The notes beneath the pieces are model-generated. The model saw only the letters and a list, made by a program, of their open reading frames with translations, had not been told where the DNA came from and did not search any database. This document shows positions 8,657 through 17,371 of a DNA stretch of 64,000 bases, one piece after another; positions within the stretch are counted from its first letter, which is position 1; the number at the start of each line of letters is the position of its first letter. Made by a program: the position numbers and the translations under genes. Source of the DNA: Lentilitoribacter sp. Alg239-R112 (GTDB lineage Bacteria; Pseudomonadota; Alphaproteobacteria; Rhizobiales; Rhizobiaceae); NCBI RefSeq assembly GCF_900537175.1, contig NZ_LS999833.1:124001-188000 (forward strand), written 5' to 3'.

Positions 8657-9034
8657 ATGCGTATCATCGCTATCACGACATCAATTTTACTCGCTCTCAG
8701 CGTTTCAGCATTTGCTGAAGGCGATGTAAAAAAGGGCAAAAAAGTATTTAAAAAATGTGCAGCGTGCCACGCTCTTGAAGAAGGGAAAAACAAAGTTGGC
8801 CCAAGCCTTTATGGCATTCTGGACCGCCCTGCAGGAACCGTTGAAGGTTTTAAATATTCAAAAGTAGTCTTAGAATCCGGAATTATTTGGGATGACGAGA
8901 GCTTACGTGCCTATATTACCAAGCCGAAAAAATTCTTAAAAGGCACCAAGATGGCATTTGCTGGTCTTAAAAAGGAAAAAGACCTCAACAACCTTATGGC
9001 TTACTTGATTGAAAACACAAAGCCAGCCGAATAA
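8657..9034 (+). CDS. Soluble class I cytochrome c (c2/c552-like)
   Basis: 125 residues starting MRIIAITTSILLALSVSAFA, a signal peptide cleaved before EGDVKKG. There is one haem site, CAACH (C34, C37, H38), and the axial methionine in GTKMAFAGL (M99), as in class I cytochromes. The mature protein is about 105 residues and lysine-rich. It is a plausible electron donor to the periplasmic peroxidase encoded two genes upstream. ATG 8657 is preferred over an upstream in-frame start because it gives the signal peptide and follows TTGGAG. A strong terminator follows. Confidence 0.9.
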   Translation: MRIIAITTSILLALSVSAFAEGDVKKGKKVFKKCAACHALEEGKNKVGPSLYGILDRPAGTVEGFKYSKVVLESGIIWDDESLRAYITKPKKFLKGTKMAFAGLKKEKDLNNLMAYLIENTKPAE

Positions 9035-9068
9035 ACTGCGAAATTTAGCTCATATACCTAAAAAGAAT

Positions 9069-9101
9069 TGACGCCCTCACGAAAGTACGGGCGTCATTTT
9101 T
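9069..9101 (+). terminator. Rho-independent terminator of the cytochrome c gene
   Basis: TGACGCCC (9069-9076) pairs with GGGCGTCA (9089-9096), with a 12-nt loop and a following run of five T. It lies between convergent genes and may act in both directions. Confidence 0.85.
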
Positions 9102-9115
9102 CATTAAATAGGCAT

Positions 9116-9622
9116 TTAGATTAGATCTTTGCGCATCATCGAACATAGTGAATGACGTGGGTTTGAAATAGTAATTTCATCACAATTTGCGTTACGAAAC
9201 CCGCAAGAGAGGTAGAAAATTTTGGCGTTTCTTGATGCCTCTAACTGCAAAAATTCCACGCCTATATCTCTTGCGCGCGCTTCCATTGCAGCGATGATTT
9301 TCTGGCCAAGACCGATGCCTCTCGCCGTCGTTTTCACAAAACAACCACTCACCAACCCCGTTGCAGTGCTCATTTCGCCAAACCCGATGATTTCTTGATC
9401 TCTTTCTGCGACAACTCGCAATATATGAGGTTTGCAGATGGCAAGTTTTTCAAGGTAGGATTTGCGATCTCCCACCCACTCTTCCAGCTCAGATGCAGAA
9501 TAAAAGGCGGCATCAATGCTTCTTATAGCTTCATAGCGAACGGCCTCCATCGCCGGTGCATCCGCGGCAACTGCTAATCGTATAAGCGCTTGAAAATCAC
9601 TCAAACCGATCTCCCCATCCAT
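9116..9622 (-). CDS. GNAT family N-acetyltransferase
   Basis: A 168-residue acetyltransferase. LIRLAVAADAPAMEAV begins the first strand and helix, GFGEMSTATGLVSGCFVKTTARGIGLGQKIIAAME carries the RGIGLG acetyl-CoA loop near residues 107-118, and FYLSCGFRNANCDEI is the C-terminal GF strand. The substrate is unknown. The start overlaps the end of the preceding acetyltransferase gene by 22 bases, so the two GNATs are cotranscribed, but their sequences are too different for a recent tandem duplication. Confidence 0.85.
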   Translation of the reverse strand: MDGEIGLSDFQALIRLAVAADAPAMEAVRYEAIRSIDAAFYSASELEEWVGDRKSYLEKLAICKPHILRVVAERDQEIIGFGEMSTATGLVSGCFVKTTARGIGLGQKIIAAMEARARDIGVEFLQLEASRNAKIFYLSCGFRNANCDEITISNPRHSLCSMMRKDLI

Positions 9623-10221
9623 ATGGTACGGCTTACTTCAGAAGCAGGAATTTTGATCTCATCAAAACCTTGTTTTTGCCAAAACCCAACCGCACGATGG
9701 TTTGACCGGTTGGCACCGATATGCACGCTCTCAACACCTTTCTTCGCTGCATTATCTAGCCACCGACTAAGCAGTTTACGACCCAGACCTGCACCTTGAA
9801 CACGCTCATGCAAATTCATGTGAATATGGGCAGGAAACAACTTCGTGACTGTTTGAGGCGGATTATCAGGATAATGGATCATATATGCGCGGCGCTGATC
9901 CTCAGTCCTCTGATTTGGTGGAATATGTGAAGGGTCTTCGAGCTGTTCGCGCAATGATGGCCACCACTCTCTCTCCAGAAGATCCGACCATTCCAACGTA
10001 TCAGGTACGCCAACAACAAAACCTGCAACGCCCTCATCATCCTCTACAACAAAGGAATATTTCGGCATCAGCATTGCATATGGCGCTGAATAGATATTGC
10101 CCAGCAGCTTACCGTCTGCGTACAGATGCGATGCATCCTCGCCCATATCACCCGTTGCCAGAGTTATTGCATAAAGTGCATCGAGATCATCTGCTCTATA
10201 TGATCGTATTTTGTGTGTCAT
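9601..10221 (-). CDS. GNAT family N-acetyltransferase
   Basis: A 206-residue acetyltransferase. It opens KIRSYRADDLDALYAITLATGDMGED and has an insertion rich in aromatic residues (ERTEDQRRAYMIHYPDNPPQTV region, about 100-130) before HIHMNLHERVQGAGLGRKLLSRWLD, which holds the QGAGLG acetyl-CoA loop. The end NHRAVGFWQKQGFDEIKIP is the usual N-terminal-helix-binding and GF strand pair. The length and the middle insertion resemble GNATs annotated near GCN5-type or O-GlcNAcase-linked acetyltransferases; the substrate is not inferable. It is the first gene of a two-gene GNAT operon. Confidence 0.85.
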   Translation of the reverse strand: MTHKIRSYRADDLDALYAITLATGDMGEDASHLYADGKLLGNIYSAPYAMLMPKYSFVVEDDEGVAGFVVGVPDTLEWSDLLEREWWPSLREQLEDPSHIPPNQRTEDQRRAYMIHYPDNPPQTVTKLFPAHIHMNLHERVQGAGLGRKLLSRWLDNAAKKGVESVHIGANRSNHRAVGFWQKQGFDEIKIPASEVSRTIWMGRSV

Positions 10222-10360
10222 TTAGACTAAACCTCCCCTGCGGAGAAAAAGACGTATAAAAAGTGGCACCTTCTCTGGTTCCATCACCCTTTTTCAATTT
10301 TTGACCTGCTGTCGGCGGATAGCCGAGGCTGTTCCAAAGTATTTTTGAACTGGCGGTTAA

Positions 10361-10534
10361 ATGATGTCTCTATTTTTTCTCCGCAAGCTCGGTCATTTCT
10401 ATAATCGGATCGATCGGATTGACAACACATCATTTACTTTAGCGGCTATCATTTTCATAATCATTGTGCCAAATATTATTGCATGGAGGGCGGGCTGTAG
10501 GGAAGACTGCCGCTATTGCCTTTCCAGTCGTTAA
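10361..10534 (+). CDS. Possible small membrane protein (57 aa)
   Basis: A short reading frame from ATG 10361 to TAA 10532-10534 encodes MMSLFFLRKLGHF, a polar stretch NRIDRIDN, one hydrophobic helix (FTLAAIIFIIIVPNIIAW) and a Cys-rich end (three Cys in the last 12 residues). Its 3' end overlaps the convergent small membrane gene by 59 bases. There is only weak ribosome-site support (GGCGGTT). It could be real or chance. Confidence 0.25.
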   Translation: MMSLFFLRKLGHFYNRIDRIDNTSFTLAAIIFIIIVPNIIAWRAGCREDCRYCLSSR

Positions 10535-10685
10535 CAGTTGGTGCATTTTTAGTACTACCCGTTAGATCTTGTCGGACAGGTGGTTCGAACATATTCACTG
10601 CGAAGACAAGGAATAATACAAATACGATACCAATTGCGATTAACAAGCCGCTTGCGCGTTGTTGAGTAACTTCTTTAATGGTCAT
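10476..10685 (-). CDS. Small single-pass membrane protein, unrecognised
   Basis: 69 residues: a short cytosolic start MTIKEVTQQRAS, one transmembrane helix (GLLIAIGIVFVLFLVFAVNM, residues 13-32) and a polar Pro/Ser/Asn-rich exported tail ending LPYSPPSMQ. An AAAGGA ribosome site precedes the ATG. It lies 37 bases after the DUF1127 gene on the same strand, so it is probably cotranscribed with it under the control of the divergent LysR gene. I do not recognise a family. Confidence 0.6.
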   Translation of the reverse strand: MTIKEVTQQRASGLLIAIGIVFVLFLVFAVNMFEPPVRQDLTGSTKNAPTVNDWKGNSGSLPYSPPSMQ

Positions 10686-10722
10686 AATGATAATCCTTTA
10701 AATGGAAATGGTGTTACTTCTG

Positions 10723-11022
10723 TTATTTCGTATGATTTTTGGTCATGGCAGAACCAACCGATAAATAGAGATACGGAAACGCAAATACGGTATATGTTCG
10801 CTGTGCCTCTGCGGGATCAAAACCAAGTTCTTTGATAAGCTTTGTGCGCGATAAACCAATATCCATTAGGGTGTCATCGTCATAAGATAACAGCTTCTTA
10901 CGCATTGTTTTATCTCTGTTTTTATTACGCCATGTTATCAATCGCTGCATAATGGAGGCGATCCAATTATCTTCCTTTGCAATCGAGATGGCCTGATTGG
11001 TACGGTCGGTACTTCCTTCCAT
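10723..11022 (-). CDS. DUF1127 domain protein
   Basis: 99 residues from the ATG at 11020-11022, which follows a clean AAGGAG site. The end carries the DUF1127 motif: a basic helix WRNKNRDKTMRKKLLSYDDDTLMDIGLSRTKLIKELGFDP (residues about 45-85). Small DUF1127 proteins of alphaproteobacteria affect RNA turnover and phosphate or stress physiology, and several are switched on by LysR regulators of the VtlR/LsrB type. A LysR gene is divergent here. Whether this is that circuit is inference. Confidence 0.8.
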   Translation of the reverse strand: MEGSTDRTNQAISIAKEDNWIASIMQRLITWRNKNRDKTMRKKLLSYDDDTLMDIGLSRTKLIKELGFDPAEAQRTYTVFAFPYLYLSVGSAMTKNHTK

Positions 11023-11132
11023 TTCAAAAACTCCTTCTTCTGTGTACAAATAATATAAGACGGAGCTAGACATTTATAAAATGAATAATTAGAATGGTTA
11101 TCATCAATTTAGTTCATGTATTGGAGCACCCC

Positions 11133-12008
11133 ATGAATCAACGCTTAGAAAGCGATCTTCTGCGTACATTGGTTGCGATTTCGGAGGCCAAAAACTTTAC
11201 AAAAGCTTCAAAGATCGTCGGGCGTACTCAATCTGCTGTGAGCGTACAAATGAAAAAGTTGGAGGAAATTGTTGGAGGACGACTGTTTGAACGCGGACCT
11301 CGTGGTGTCACACTTACTCTGTCTGGAGAGCAACTTGTAAAGGATGCTAAGCGAATAATTTCGTTACTTGATCAGGCTGTAGCTTCATTTCACTCCGATC
11401 CTCTCGATGGATTTATCAGAATAGGCGTACCGGAGGAGTATGGCGGTACAATACTACCTCGCGTTCTGAGTACATTCTCCAAGGCACACCCAAATGTAGA
11501 AGTAACGGTTCATTCTGCATCATCCACCGAGCTAAAGCGTGCATTTGATACAGGCGAACTCGATCTTGTGGTGACCCATGAAGACGCCTCTATGATTGGC
11601 GGAGAACTTTTAATCAACGACCCTGTTGTCTGGGTAACATCTGACACGCACATGCAACACGAGTGTAACCCGATGCCGATTGCGATATGTGAGCGTGGGT
11701 GCTGGTGGAGAGAATGGGCGGTTGATACTCTTAACTATCAAGAAATAAACTATCGTGTTGCCTACGAAAGCAATAGCATATCTGGCCTTCAAGCTGCCGC
11801 ATCATCCGGCATGGCCGTGGCAATTCTTTCTCAAAGTCAGGTACCCAGTGACTGTCGTGAACTGACTGCTGCAGAAGGTTACCCTCCGCTTCAGGGATCA
11901 AATATCACTCTTCGACAACAACGGAAGAGTAAATGCAATATTGTTGCGGGAATGGCACAGGCAATTCGTGAAGCATTCCAGACATCTTTACCCTTTAGCC
12001 AACATTGA
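11133..12008 (+). CDS. LysR-family transcriptional regulator
   Basis: 291 residues from ATG 11133 (after TTGGAG). The N-terminal winged helix is LRTLVAISEAKNFTKASKIVGRTQSAVSVQMKKLEEIVGGRLFERG (residues 9-54), followed by a periplasmic-binding-like effector domain with GVPEEYGGTILPRVLSTF. The HTH with QSAVSVQMKKLE resembles the LrhA-type branch. It is divergent from the DUF1127/small membrane operon, its likely target. A weak hairpin follows the stop. Confidence 0.88.
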   Translation: MNQRLESDLLRTLVAISEAKNFTKASKIVGRTQSAVSVQMKKLEEIVGGRLFERGPRGVTLTLSGEQLVKDAKRIISLLDQAVASFHSDPLDGFIRIGVPEEYGGTILPRVLSTFSKAHPNVEVTVHSASSTELKRAFDTGELDLVVTHEDASMIGGELLINDPVVWVTSDTHMQHECNPMPIAICERGCWWREWAVDTLNYQEINYRVAYESNSISGLQAAASSGMAVAILSQSQVPSDCRELTAAEGYPPLQGSNITLRQQRKSKCNIVAGMAQAIREAFQTSLPFSQH

Positions 12009-12086
12009 GAGCAATTCACCTGATAGAATGAAAATCAAAACACCGCCAGCCTGAACGGATTAGCGTTGGGTATATCAAGAGAATGC

Positions 12087-12120
12087 TTAGCCTAACTAAT
12101 TCAGCTAGGCTAAATTTGTT
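12087..12120 (+). terminator. Hairpin between LysR and the PAS gene
   Basis: TTAGCCTA (12087-12094) pairs with TAGGCTAA (12106-12113), followed by ATTTGTT. This is a low-GC stem between convergent genes, best read as a weak terminator of the LysR gene. Confidence 0.5.
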
Positions 12121-12123
12121 AAT

Positions 12124-13341
12124 TTAAGCCGCTTTAAGCAGCTGGGTAACATCCACATGAAGTGCTTTATTAGCATCATCTATTTCTTTAAGGCCATCCA
12201 TCAATGCCTTTTGAAAAACACCCAAATCATCAATCAAAGCATCCAGACTTGATATTGATGAACCGAGCGATGCGCTTTCAATCTTGCCCATCACACGCGT
12301 GACTTCCAAACTGGTAGACAAGCGACGCATATCTGCACAATTTTCTGCAAAGGCATTAATTTGTCGCGAAATTTCAACAAGGCTCGCTGCTGCATTTTTT
12401 GTGTGTATTGCCTGTTGAGACTGAAGGTTATTCAGCTCATCTTCATGATCAAAAAAACCGGATGGAGTTTCATTGCCAAACGCTTCGATCATCTCACTTT
12501 GAATTTGAGCTGCAGCTGTGAGAAACTGACCATTGTCGATGGTTCGTGCCACCTCTTTACTTTTTTCAGTAAATACCGCCATATCAGACTGCAATTCCTC
12601 TGATATTGCCGTGTAATTGTTAGAAACAATACACATGGGTAAGCCGACATTGCCCAGCTGAGTTGCTTGAACACGCAGATTCAACGGAACATACTCATTT
12701 TCGGAATAAACTTTGAGAATTTCCTCTGTTTTACCCAAAAGATATTTTGCAGATGTTTCCAACCTGTCAAAGCAACCAACATTACCATTAACCGACCTGC
12801 CAAGTTGCTCATCGCGCGCTTTGATTTCTGCACTTAGTGCATGGGCCATAAAAGATTTATAATCACGAAAACCAAGTTCCTTAATGCGCTCCAACAAGAT
12901 TTTGGCACTATCTTCTGCATCAAGATTCCGCTCATTTTCGACGATGCGAAGTGCTTCATACTCGCGTTCGATCAGTTTGAATACATCACTACTTGGCTTT
13001 ATGCGAGTTGACGAATATCCGCCTTCAATAGGCGTTACGATTGCAAACACCCAATAATAGCAACCGTCTTTGGCTTTGTTTTTTACATAAGCGCCAATTG
13101 GTTCACCTTTTTTGATAGTATCCCACAACAGCCAAAAAACAGCTTTGGGCATATCTGGATGGCGAATAACGCGATGCGGCGCTTTTATGATTTCATCCCA
13201 ATCGAACGCACTTACTCGCTGAAATACACTATTTCCTGACTGGATAACACCGCGTTCATCAGTTCGAGAGAAGAATAATTCTTCAATAGAGAATGGTTTT
13301 TCTTCGTTTATTCGCTCATCAATATTCGAAACTGTACTCAT
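12124..13341 (-). CDS. Aer-like PAS-domain protein without an MCP hub
   Basis: 405 soluble residues. Residues 20-110 form an Aer-type PAS domain: RTDERGVIQSGNSVFQRVS, then APHRVIRHPDMPKAVFWLLWDTIKKGEPIGAYVKNKAKDGCYYWVFAIVTPI. The rest is helical (SMVSxx-like stretches, EEYEALRIVE, ISRQINAFAENCADMRRL), but the conserved MCP hairpin tip (E-A-A-R-A-G-E/D-G-G-F-A-V-V) is absent and there is no transmembrane segment. It may report redox or oxygen state to a partner chemoreceptor or act on its own. It is a lone gene followed by a 200-base intergenic region. Confidence 0.7.
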   Translation of the reverse strand: MSTVSNIDERINEEKPFSIEELFFSRTDERGVIQSGNSVFQRVSAFDWDEIIKAPHRVIRHPDMPKAVFWLLWDTIKKGEPIGAYVKNKAKDGCYYWVFAIVTPIEGGYSSTRIKPSSDVFKLIEREYEALRIVENERNLDAEDSAKILLERIKELGFRDYKSFMAHALSAEIKARDEQLGRSVNGNVGCFDRLETSAKYLLGKTEEILKVYSENEYVPLNLRVQATQLGNVGLPMCIVSNNYTAISEELQSDMAVFTEKSKEVARTIDNGQFLTAAAQIQSEMIEAFGNETPSGFFDHEDELNNLQSQQAIHTKNAAASLVEISRQINAFAENCADMRRLSTSLEVTRVMGKIESASLGSSISSLDALIDDLGVFQKALMDGLKEIDDANKALHVDVTQLLKAA

Positions 13342-13543
13342 GTTACTTTGCCTCGTAGCAATACACTTTTGATTGGTTCAAAATGCATCGAATCAAACAT
13401 AGTGCTATTATTTATTCATGCTAGAAATGCTCGAAAGAAATTAAATTTTGCTGAATCGGGCTTGAATTTGAGTAGCTATGGTTTTCAAAACTTTAATTTT
13501 TAAACATACAAACTGAGACAGCTAATAATTGTTGATACGTGCA

Positions 13544-14596
13544 CTAAACTCGCAAATAAGTTTGGGCAGTATCAGGCAATTCGCGCTCAATAAAAATGCG
13601 CTCGTTGCGCATCTGTTGAATAAGCACAGGCATCATTTCGCGATATGCATCCAAGATAGAGGGATTTGGCGCTGGCAAGTCATGTTTGAGCATTTCATGT
13701 AACTGCGGCAATGCATGATACGGCACCATGAGGAACATATGGTGCTCAATGTGATAATTCATATTCCAGTAGATAAACCGGCTAATAGGGTTCATCAGCA
13801 CCGTGCGCGAATTCAACCGATGATCAATCACATTTTCAGCCAAACCACCATGCTGCAATAGCCCGGTCATAACATGATGCCAGGCGCCATAAAGGCGCGG
13901 CAAGCCAATAAGCATAAGTGGTATAAGTGACATCGTCCCAATTGCGATCAGGATAGTTATTAAATAAATGATAAGCCAAATCAGTGCTGTATTGATTGCA
14001 ACGCGCTCTTCCTTCTCAGGCACATAACTTTTCTCGGCAGCGTTCAATCCGTTGACGCTAATGCGGATCATACTCGCAATGCCCTCATAGGCATCGATTA
14101 TACCGAAGAAATTTGCGATTATCCTCATCATATCTACAGGTCGCATAATCGCAATTTCAGGATCTCGACCCACAATGATTGTCTCTGAATGATGGCGCCG
14201 ATGACTATGCCGCCACACCACCGGATTGCGGATCATCATGAAGCAGGCAATATGGTAGACAAACTTGTTCATCCAGGGTGTTTTAAACGCTGTACTATGC
14301 CCGCACTCATGCCAGCGGCTGTCGGCAGCAGAGCCATAGAACACGCCATAAATCAGCCAAAACGGCACACACCAGATTGTGCCCCAAAAGTAAACACCAC
14401 CCCATGCCGAGCAAATCAGGATGGTAAACCAGATCAGCGTGTCACGAATGGCAGGCTGATCTTTGCGCTCCATGATGGATCTGAGCGAATCTTTGCTAAC
14501 ATCAGTTCGATACCATTTAGCACCAACCAAACCTTGATCTTTGGCCCAATCAGCCCCCTTTCCCAACAACTCATAATCACGAACCATATCTGACAT
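13544..14596 (-). CDS. Membrane fatty acid desaturase-family protein
   Basis: A 350-residue di-iron membrane enzyme with all three histidine boxes: HECGH (96-100), HSHRRHH (130-136) and HIEHH (282-286). A fourth possible ligand region is AWHHVMTGLLQHGGLAEN (239-255). Hydrophobic segments at about 53-90, 110-125 and 205-235 fit the four-helix desaturase core. The family inserts double bonds or hydroxylates lipid-like substrates with O2; rhizobial MocD-type proteins look similar, so the substrate may not be a fatty acid. ATG 14594-14596 follows AAGGAG. It stands alone. Confidence 0.87.
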   Translation of the reverse strand: MSDMVRDYELLGKGADWAKDQGLVGAKWYRTDVSKDSLRSIMERKDQPAIRDTLIWFTILICSAWGGVYFWGTIWCVPFWLIYGVFYGSAADSRWHECGHSTAFKTPWMNKFVYHIACFMMIRNPVVWRHSHRRHHSETIIVGRDPEIAIMRPVDMMRIIANFFGIIDAYEGIASMIRISVNGLNAAEKSYVPEKEERVAINTALIWLIIYLITILIAIGTMSLIPLMLIGLPRLYGAWHHVMTGLLQHGGLAENVIDHRLNSRTVLMNPISRFIYWNMNYHIEHHMFLMVPYHALPQLHEMLKHDLPAPNPSILDAYREMMPVLIQQMRNERIFIERELPDTAQTYLRV

Positions 14597-14651
14597 AAGC
14601 CGCTCCTTCCGAACATGAACGCTAGATGGCAGGCCTCTAAAGTGTCAAGTG

Positions 14652-14867
14652 ATGTTTAATCCCATCATACACATTATACCAGCAACTGACCCACGGCAGA
14701 ACATGGGCTTATCTCAGTTTTCCGCCTTTATTGCTTTACTCATCATCGTTTGGCTTATGCCGGAACGGCCTGACATTGCGCTTCTCCAGATTAAAATCAC
14801 ATTGGCAGCGATCGCCATATCGGCTATGAGCAGACAAACTAATCACAAACGGGCTATTAGACCATGA
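14652..14867 (+). CDS. Small hydrophobic protein upstream of an AHSA1 gene
   Basis: 71 residues from ATG 14652 (a GTG lies one codon upstream). There are two hydrophobic stretches: FSAFIALLIIVWLM and IKITLAAIAISAM, separated by PERPDIALLQ, and a basic end. Its stop overlaps the next gene start as ATGA, the usual sign of coupling, which is the main support. No family recognised, and no good ribosome site is seen. Confidence 0.45.
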   Translation: MFNPIIHIIPATDPRQNMGLSQFSAFIALLIIVWLMPERPDIALLQIKITLAAIAISAMSRQTNHKRAIRP

Positions 14868-15352
14868 TACTCTCAGATCACGAACTTTCCATCTCTCGCA
14901 TTATTGAAGCACCGCGTGCAGCGGTTTGGAAAGCATGGACAATTGCCGAGCATTTTGAAAAATGGTGGGCGCCGGCACCTGTGAAAACCAAAGTCGGTAA
15001 AATGGACGTCGTGGCTGGCGGCGCTTTTGATAATGTTATCCAGATGCCTGATGGCTCTTCTCACATGGCGCGGGGCGTTTTTCTTAATGTTGTACCTGAA
15101 AAAATCATCGTCTTTACCGATGCCATGACCGAAGGTTGGATACCATCAGGTGCTGGTTTTATGACGGCCTTCATCACCATGAGTGACCATGAAGTCAATG
15201 ACGATGGTGAAAGCAAAGTATACACAAAATATGATGCACGCATTGCCCATAAATCCGAGGAAGAGATGACCCGCCACAAAGAAATGGGCTTTCACGAAGG
15301 TTGGGGCCAAGCACTTGCGCAACTCAATGATGTGGCGAAAGAAATAGGCTAA
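14864..15352 (+). CDS. SRPBCC/AHSA1-type protein
   Basis: 162 residues: LSISRIIEAPRAAVWKAWTIAEHFEKWWAPAPVKT is the AHSA1 signature (the AP..VW.AWT....KWW pattern), followed by a GGAF strand, GVFLNVVPEKIIVFTDAM and the C-terminal helix FHEGWGQALAQLNDVAK. Proteins of this group (ActD/YndB/CalC-like) bind hydrophobic ligands in a helix-grip cavity. It is coupled to the small hydrophobic gene upstream and followed by a 150-base spacer before the PAS kinase. Ligand unknown. Confidence 0.88.
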   Translation: MILSDHELSISRIIEAPRAAVWKAWTIAEHFEKWWAPAPVKTKVGKMDVVAGGAFDNVIQMPDGSSHMARGVFLNVVPEKIIVFTDAMTEGWIPSGAGFMTAFITMSDHEVNDDGESKVYTKYDARIAHKSEEEMTRHKEMGFHEGWGQALAQLNDVAKEIG

Positions 15353-15505
15353 CCCAGGGTTACGTGCAAATATGATATGTTATTTTGCTTAGGTTTATTT
15401 AATTTAGAAGTTTGAATTTCAACGATACATTGCAGCAGTTGGCCAATTACTTTATCGATAAGCAGTTAGAGCCGGCATGATTCGTCGGCATGGGCTGTTC
15501 TGAAA

Positions 15506-17371
15506 ATGACATATACCAGTAGACAAAAAGCTGCACTCGACCATAGCCAATTTCTTGAGCTTGTGGAAACAGTTGCCGGTATTGGTTATTGGCGCCTTGA
15601 TCTGGTTAACAAACATATTTTCTGGTCAGATGAGGTGTATAAAATTCACGATGTCACGCCGGGTCAGTACAAACCTGGTGTCACAGACTCCATTAATTTT
15701 TACCACAAAGACGACCGCGCCAAAGTTCAATCTGCCGTTGATCATACGATTGAGACGAAAGAGCCTTTTGAGTTTGAACTTCGCCTGATAACAGCGTGTG
15801 GCAAGCAAAAACATGTGTTTTCAAAAGGGGTCGCGGAAACCGATGATAATGGCCAGATCGTTTCCATATTTGGTATATTTCAAGATATTACCGAACGTGT
15901 ACAGCGTGAAAGAACCCACCTGCTAGAACAACAGATCCACCGGAACTTCATAGAACAAAGCCATGATGGGTTTTGGGATTGGTACATCAACGAAAGTTAC
16001 ATCTATATATCTCCCCGTTTTTGGAACATGTTAGGTTATGATGGGAAGAAAAACGGTCTCAACCCGGCAGAAATTATCCCATACGCCTTTAATGAAGACT
16101 ACAGCGAAGCCAGAAACCGTCTTATCAAGCATTTCAGGAGTAATGGTGAAGTCCCATTTGCACATGAGTTACGTCTTTATCACAAAGACGGATCGATAGT
16201 TCATGCCTTATGTAGAGGTACCGTCGTTGAATGGGATGAAAATGGCCGCGCCACCAGAATGGTCGGCACGCACACCGACATCACAACACAAAAGAAATTA
16301 CAAAGACACCTGCAAGATGCGCTCGGTTTTCAGCAACTAATAATGGATAACAACCCCAACCTGATTTTTGTTAAAGACAATCAACATCGTATTGTGCAGG
16401 CCAACCCGCAATTTTTATCACTCTACGCAGAAGATAAACGCGACTCCATTATTGGCACCACGACATTGGGACAATATAGCGAGCATGAAAAAGCGACGTT
16501 TATGCGAATGGATAAAGAGGCATTGGAGACAGGCTATTCTCAATCTATTCAGACCATCAATTTTCCAAATGGCAAATGTCTGACCTATGACATTCAAAAA
16601 ACCAGATTTAGCGATGCCAGAGGAGATATGTTCATTCTTGCAATTGGCCAAAATGTCACCCAACGAGAAGCGCTGATCGATAAACTCAGTGACTCTAATG
16701 AACAATTGGAGAGGTTTGCACATATCTGCTCCCATGATTTGCATGAGCCGCTGCGAATGGTGAAAAGTTTTACCGAGATGCTAGAAATGCATCTATCTGA
16801 GGTAACGTCTGTCGATGAAAAAGCAAAACGTTATATGGATTTTATAACCAATGGCGCAAAACGCGGACAGCAATTAATCACAGATGTTTTGGCCTATTCT
16901 AAGATTTCTAAAGATGTGCGAGCATTGGAAGAGGTAAATATTTGCGAAATTATCTCAGATGTAAAGCAAGATTTACCTGCATCTGCCTGCCTGAATTATG
17001 AAATGCCAACGCCTATCGTGCACGCAAACCATACTCAGATATATCAATTGTTTCAGAACTTGATTAGCAATGGTGTAAAATATCAACCTGCGGGTCAAGA
17101 TGCTAAATTATCCATCACATGGAAAGAGCAAGACGAATTTTGGCAGTTTTGCATTGCAGATAATGGTATCGGCGTAGAACCGTGTCATCAAGAGAAGATA
17201 TTCGAGGTTTTTACGCGGCTTCACAGATATCAGGCTTATCCGGGCACCGGAGTTGGGTTATCCATTTGCAAGAACATTGTTGAACGTTATGGCGGCTCTA
17301 TCTGGATGGATTCCAAACCCGAACATGGCAGTAAATTTTACTTCCAACTCCCGAGGGCATCAGCAAAATGA
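15506..17371 (+). CDS. Multi-PAS sensor histidine kinase
   Basis: A 621-residue soluble kinase. It has PAS1 (residues 14-130, with GYWRLDLVNKHIFWSDEVYKIH), PAS2 (145-262, with PAC end GTHTDIT) and PAS3 (270-385, with NPNLIFVKDNQHRIVQANPQFL). HisKA carries FAHICSHDLHEPLRMV (His410), and the ATPase has NLISNGVKYQ, DNGIGVEP and GTGVGLSICKNIVERYGG. The SHDLxEPLR type is typical of kinases paired with Rcp1-like single-domain response regulators, which is the next gene, overlapping as ATGA. No membrane helix, so it senses a cytosolic signal such as redox, light or a small ligand. Confidence 0.92.
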   Translation: MTYTSRQKAALDHSQFLELVETVAGIGYWRLDLVNKHIFWSDEVYKIHDVTPGQYKPGVTDSINFYHKDDRAKVQSAVDHTIETKEPFEFELRLITACGKQKHVFSKGVAETDDNGQIVSIFGIFQDITERVQRERTHLLEQQIHRNFIEQSHDGFWDWYINESYIYISPRFWNMLGYDGKKNGLNPAEIIPYAFNEDYSEARNRLIKHFRSNGEVPFAHELRLYHKDGSIVHALCRGTVVEWDENGRATRMVGTHTDITTQKKLQRHLQDALGFQQLIMDNNPNLIFVKDNQHRIVQANPQFLSLYAEDKRDSIIGTTTLGQYSEHEKATFMRMDKEALETGYSQSIQTINFPNGKCLTYDIQKTRFSDARGDMFILAIGQNVTQREALIDKLSDSNEQLERFAHICSHDLHEPLRMVKSFTEMLEMHLSEVTSVDEKAKRYMDFITNGAKRGQQLITDVLAYSKISKDVRALEEVNICEIISDVKQDLPASACLNYEMPTPIVHANHTQIYQLFQNLISNGVKYQPAGQDAKLSITWKEQDEFWQFCIADNGIGVEPCHQEKIFEVFTRLHRYQAYPGTGVGLSICKNIVERYGGSIWMDSKPEHGSKFYFQLPRASAK

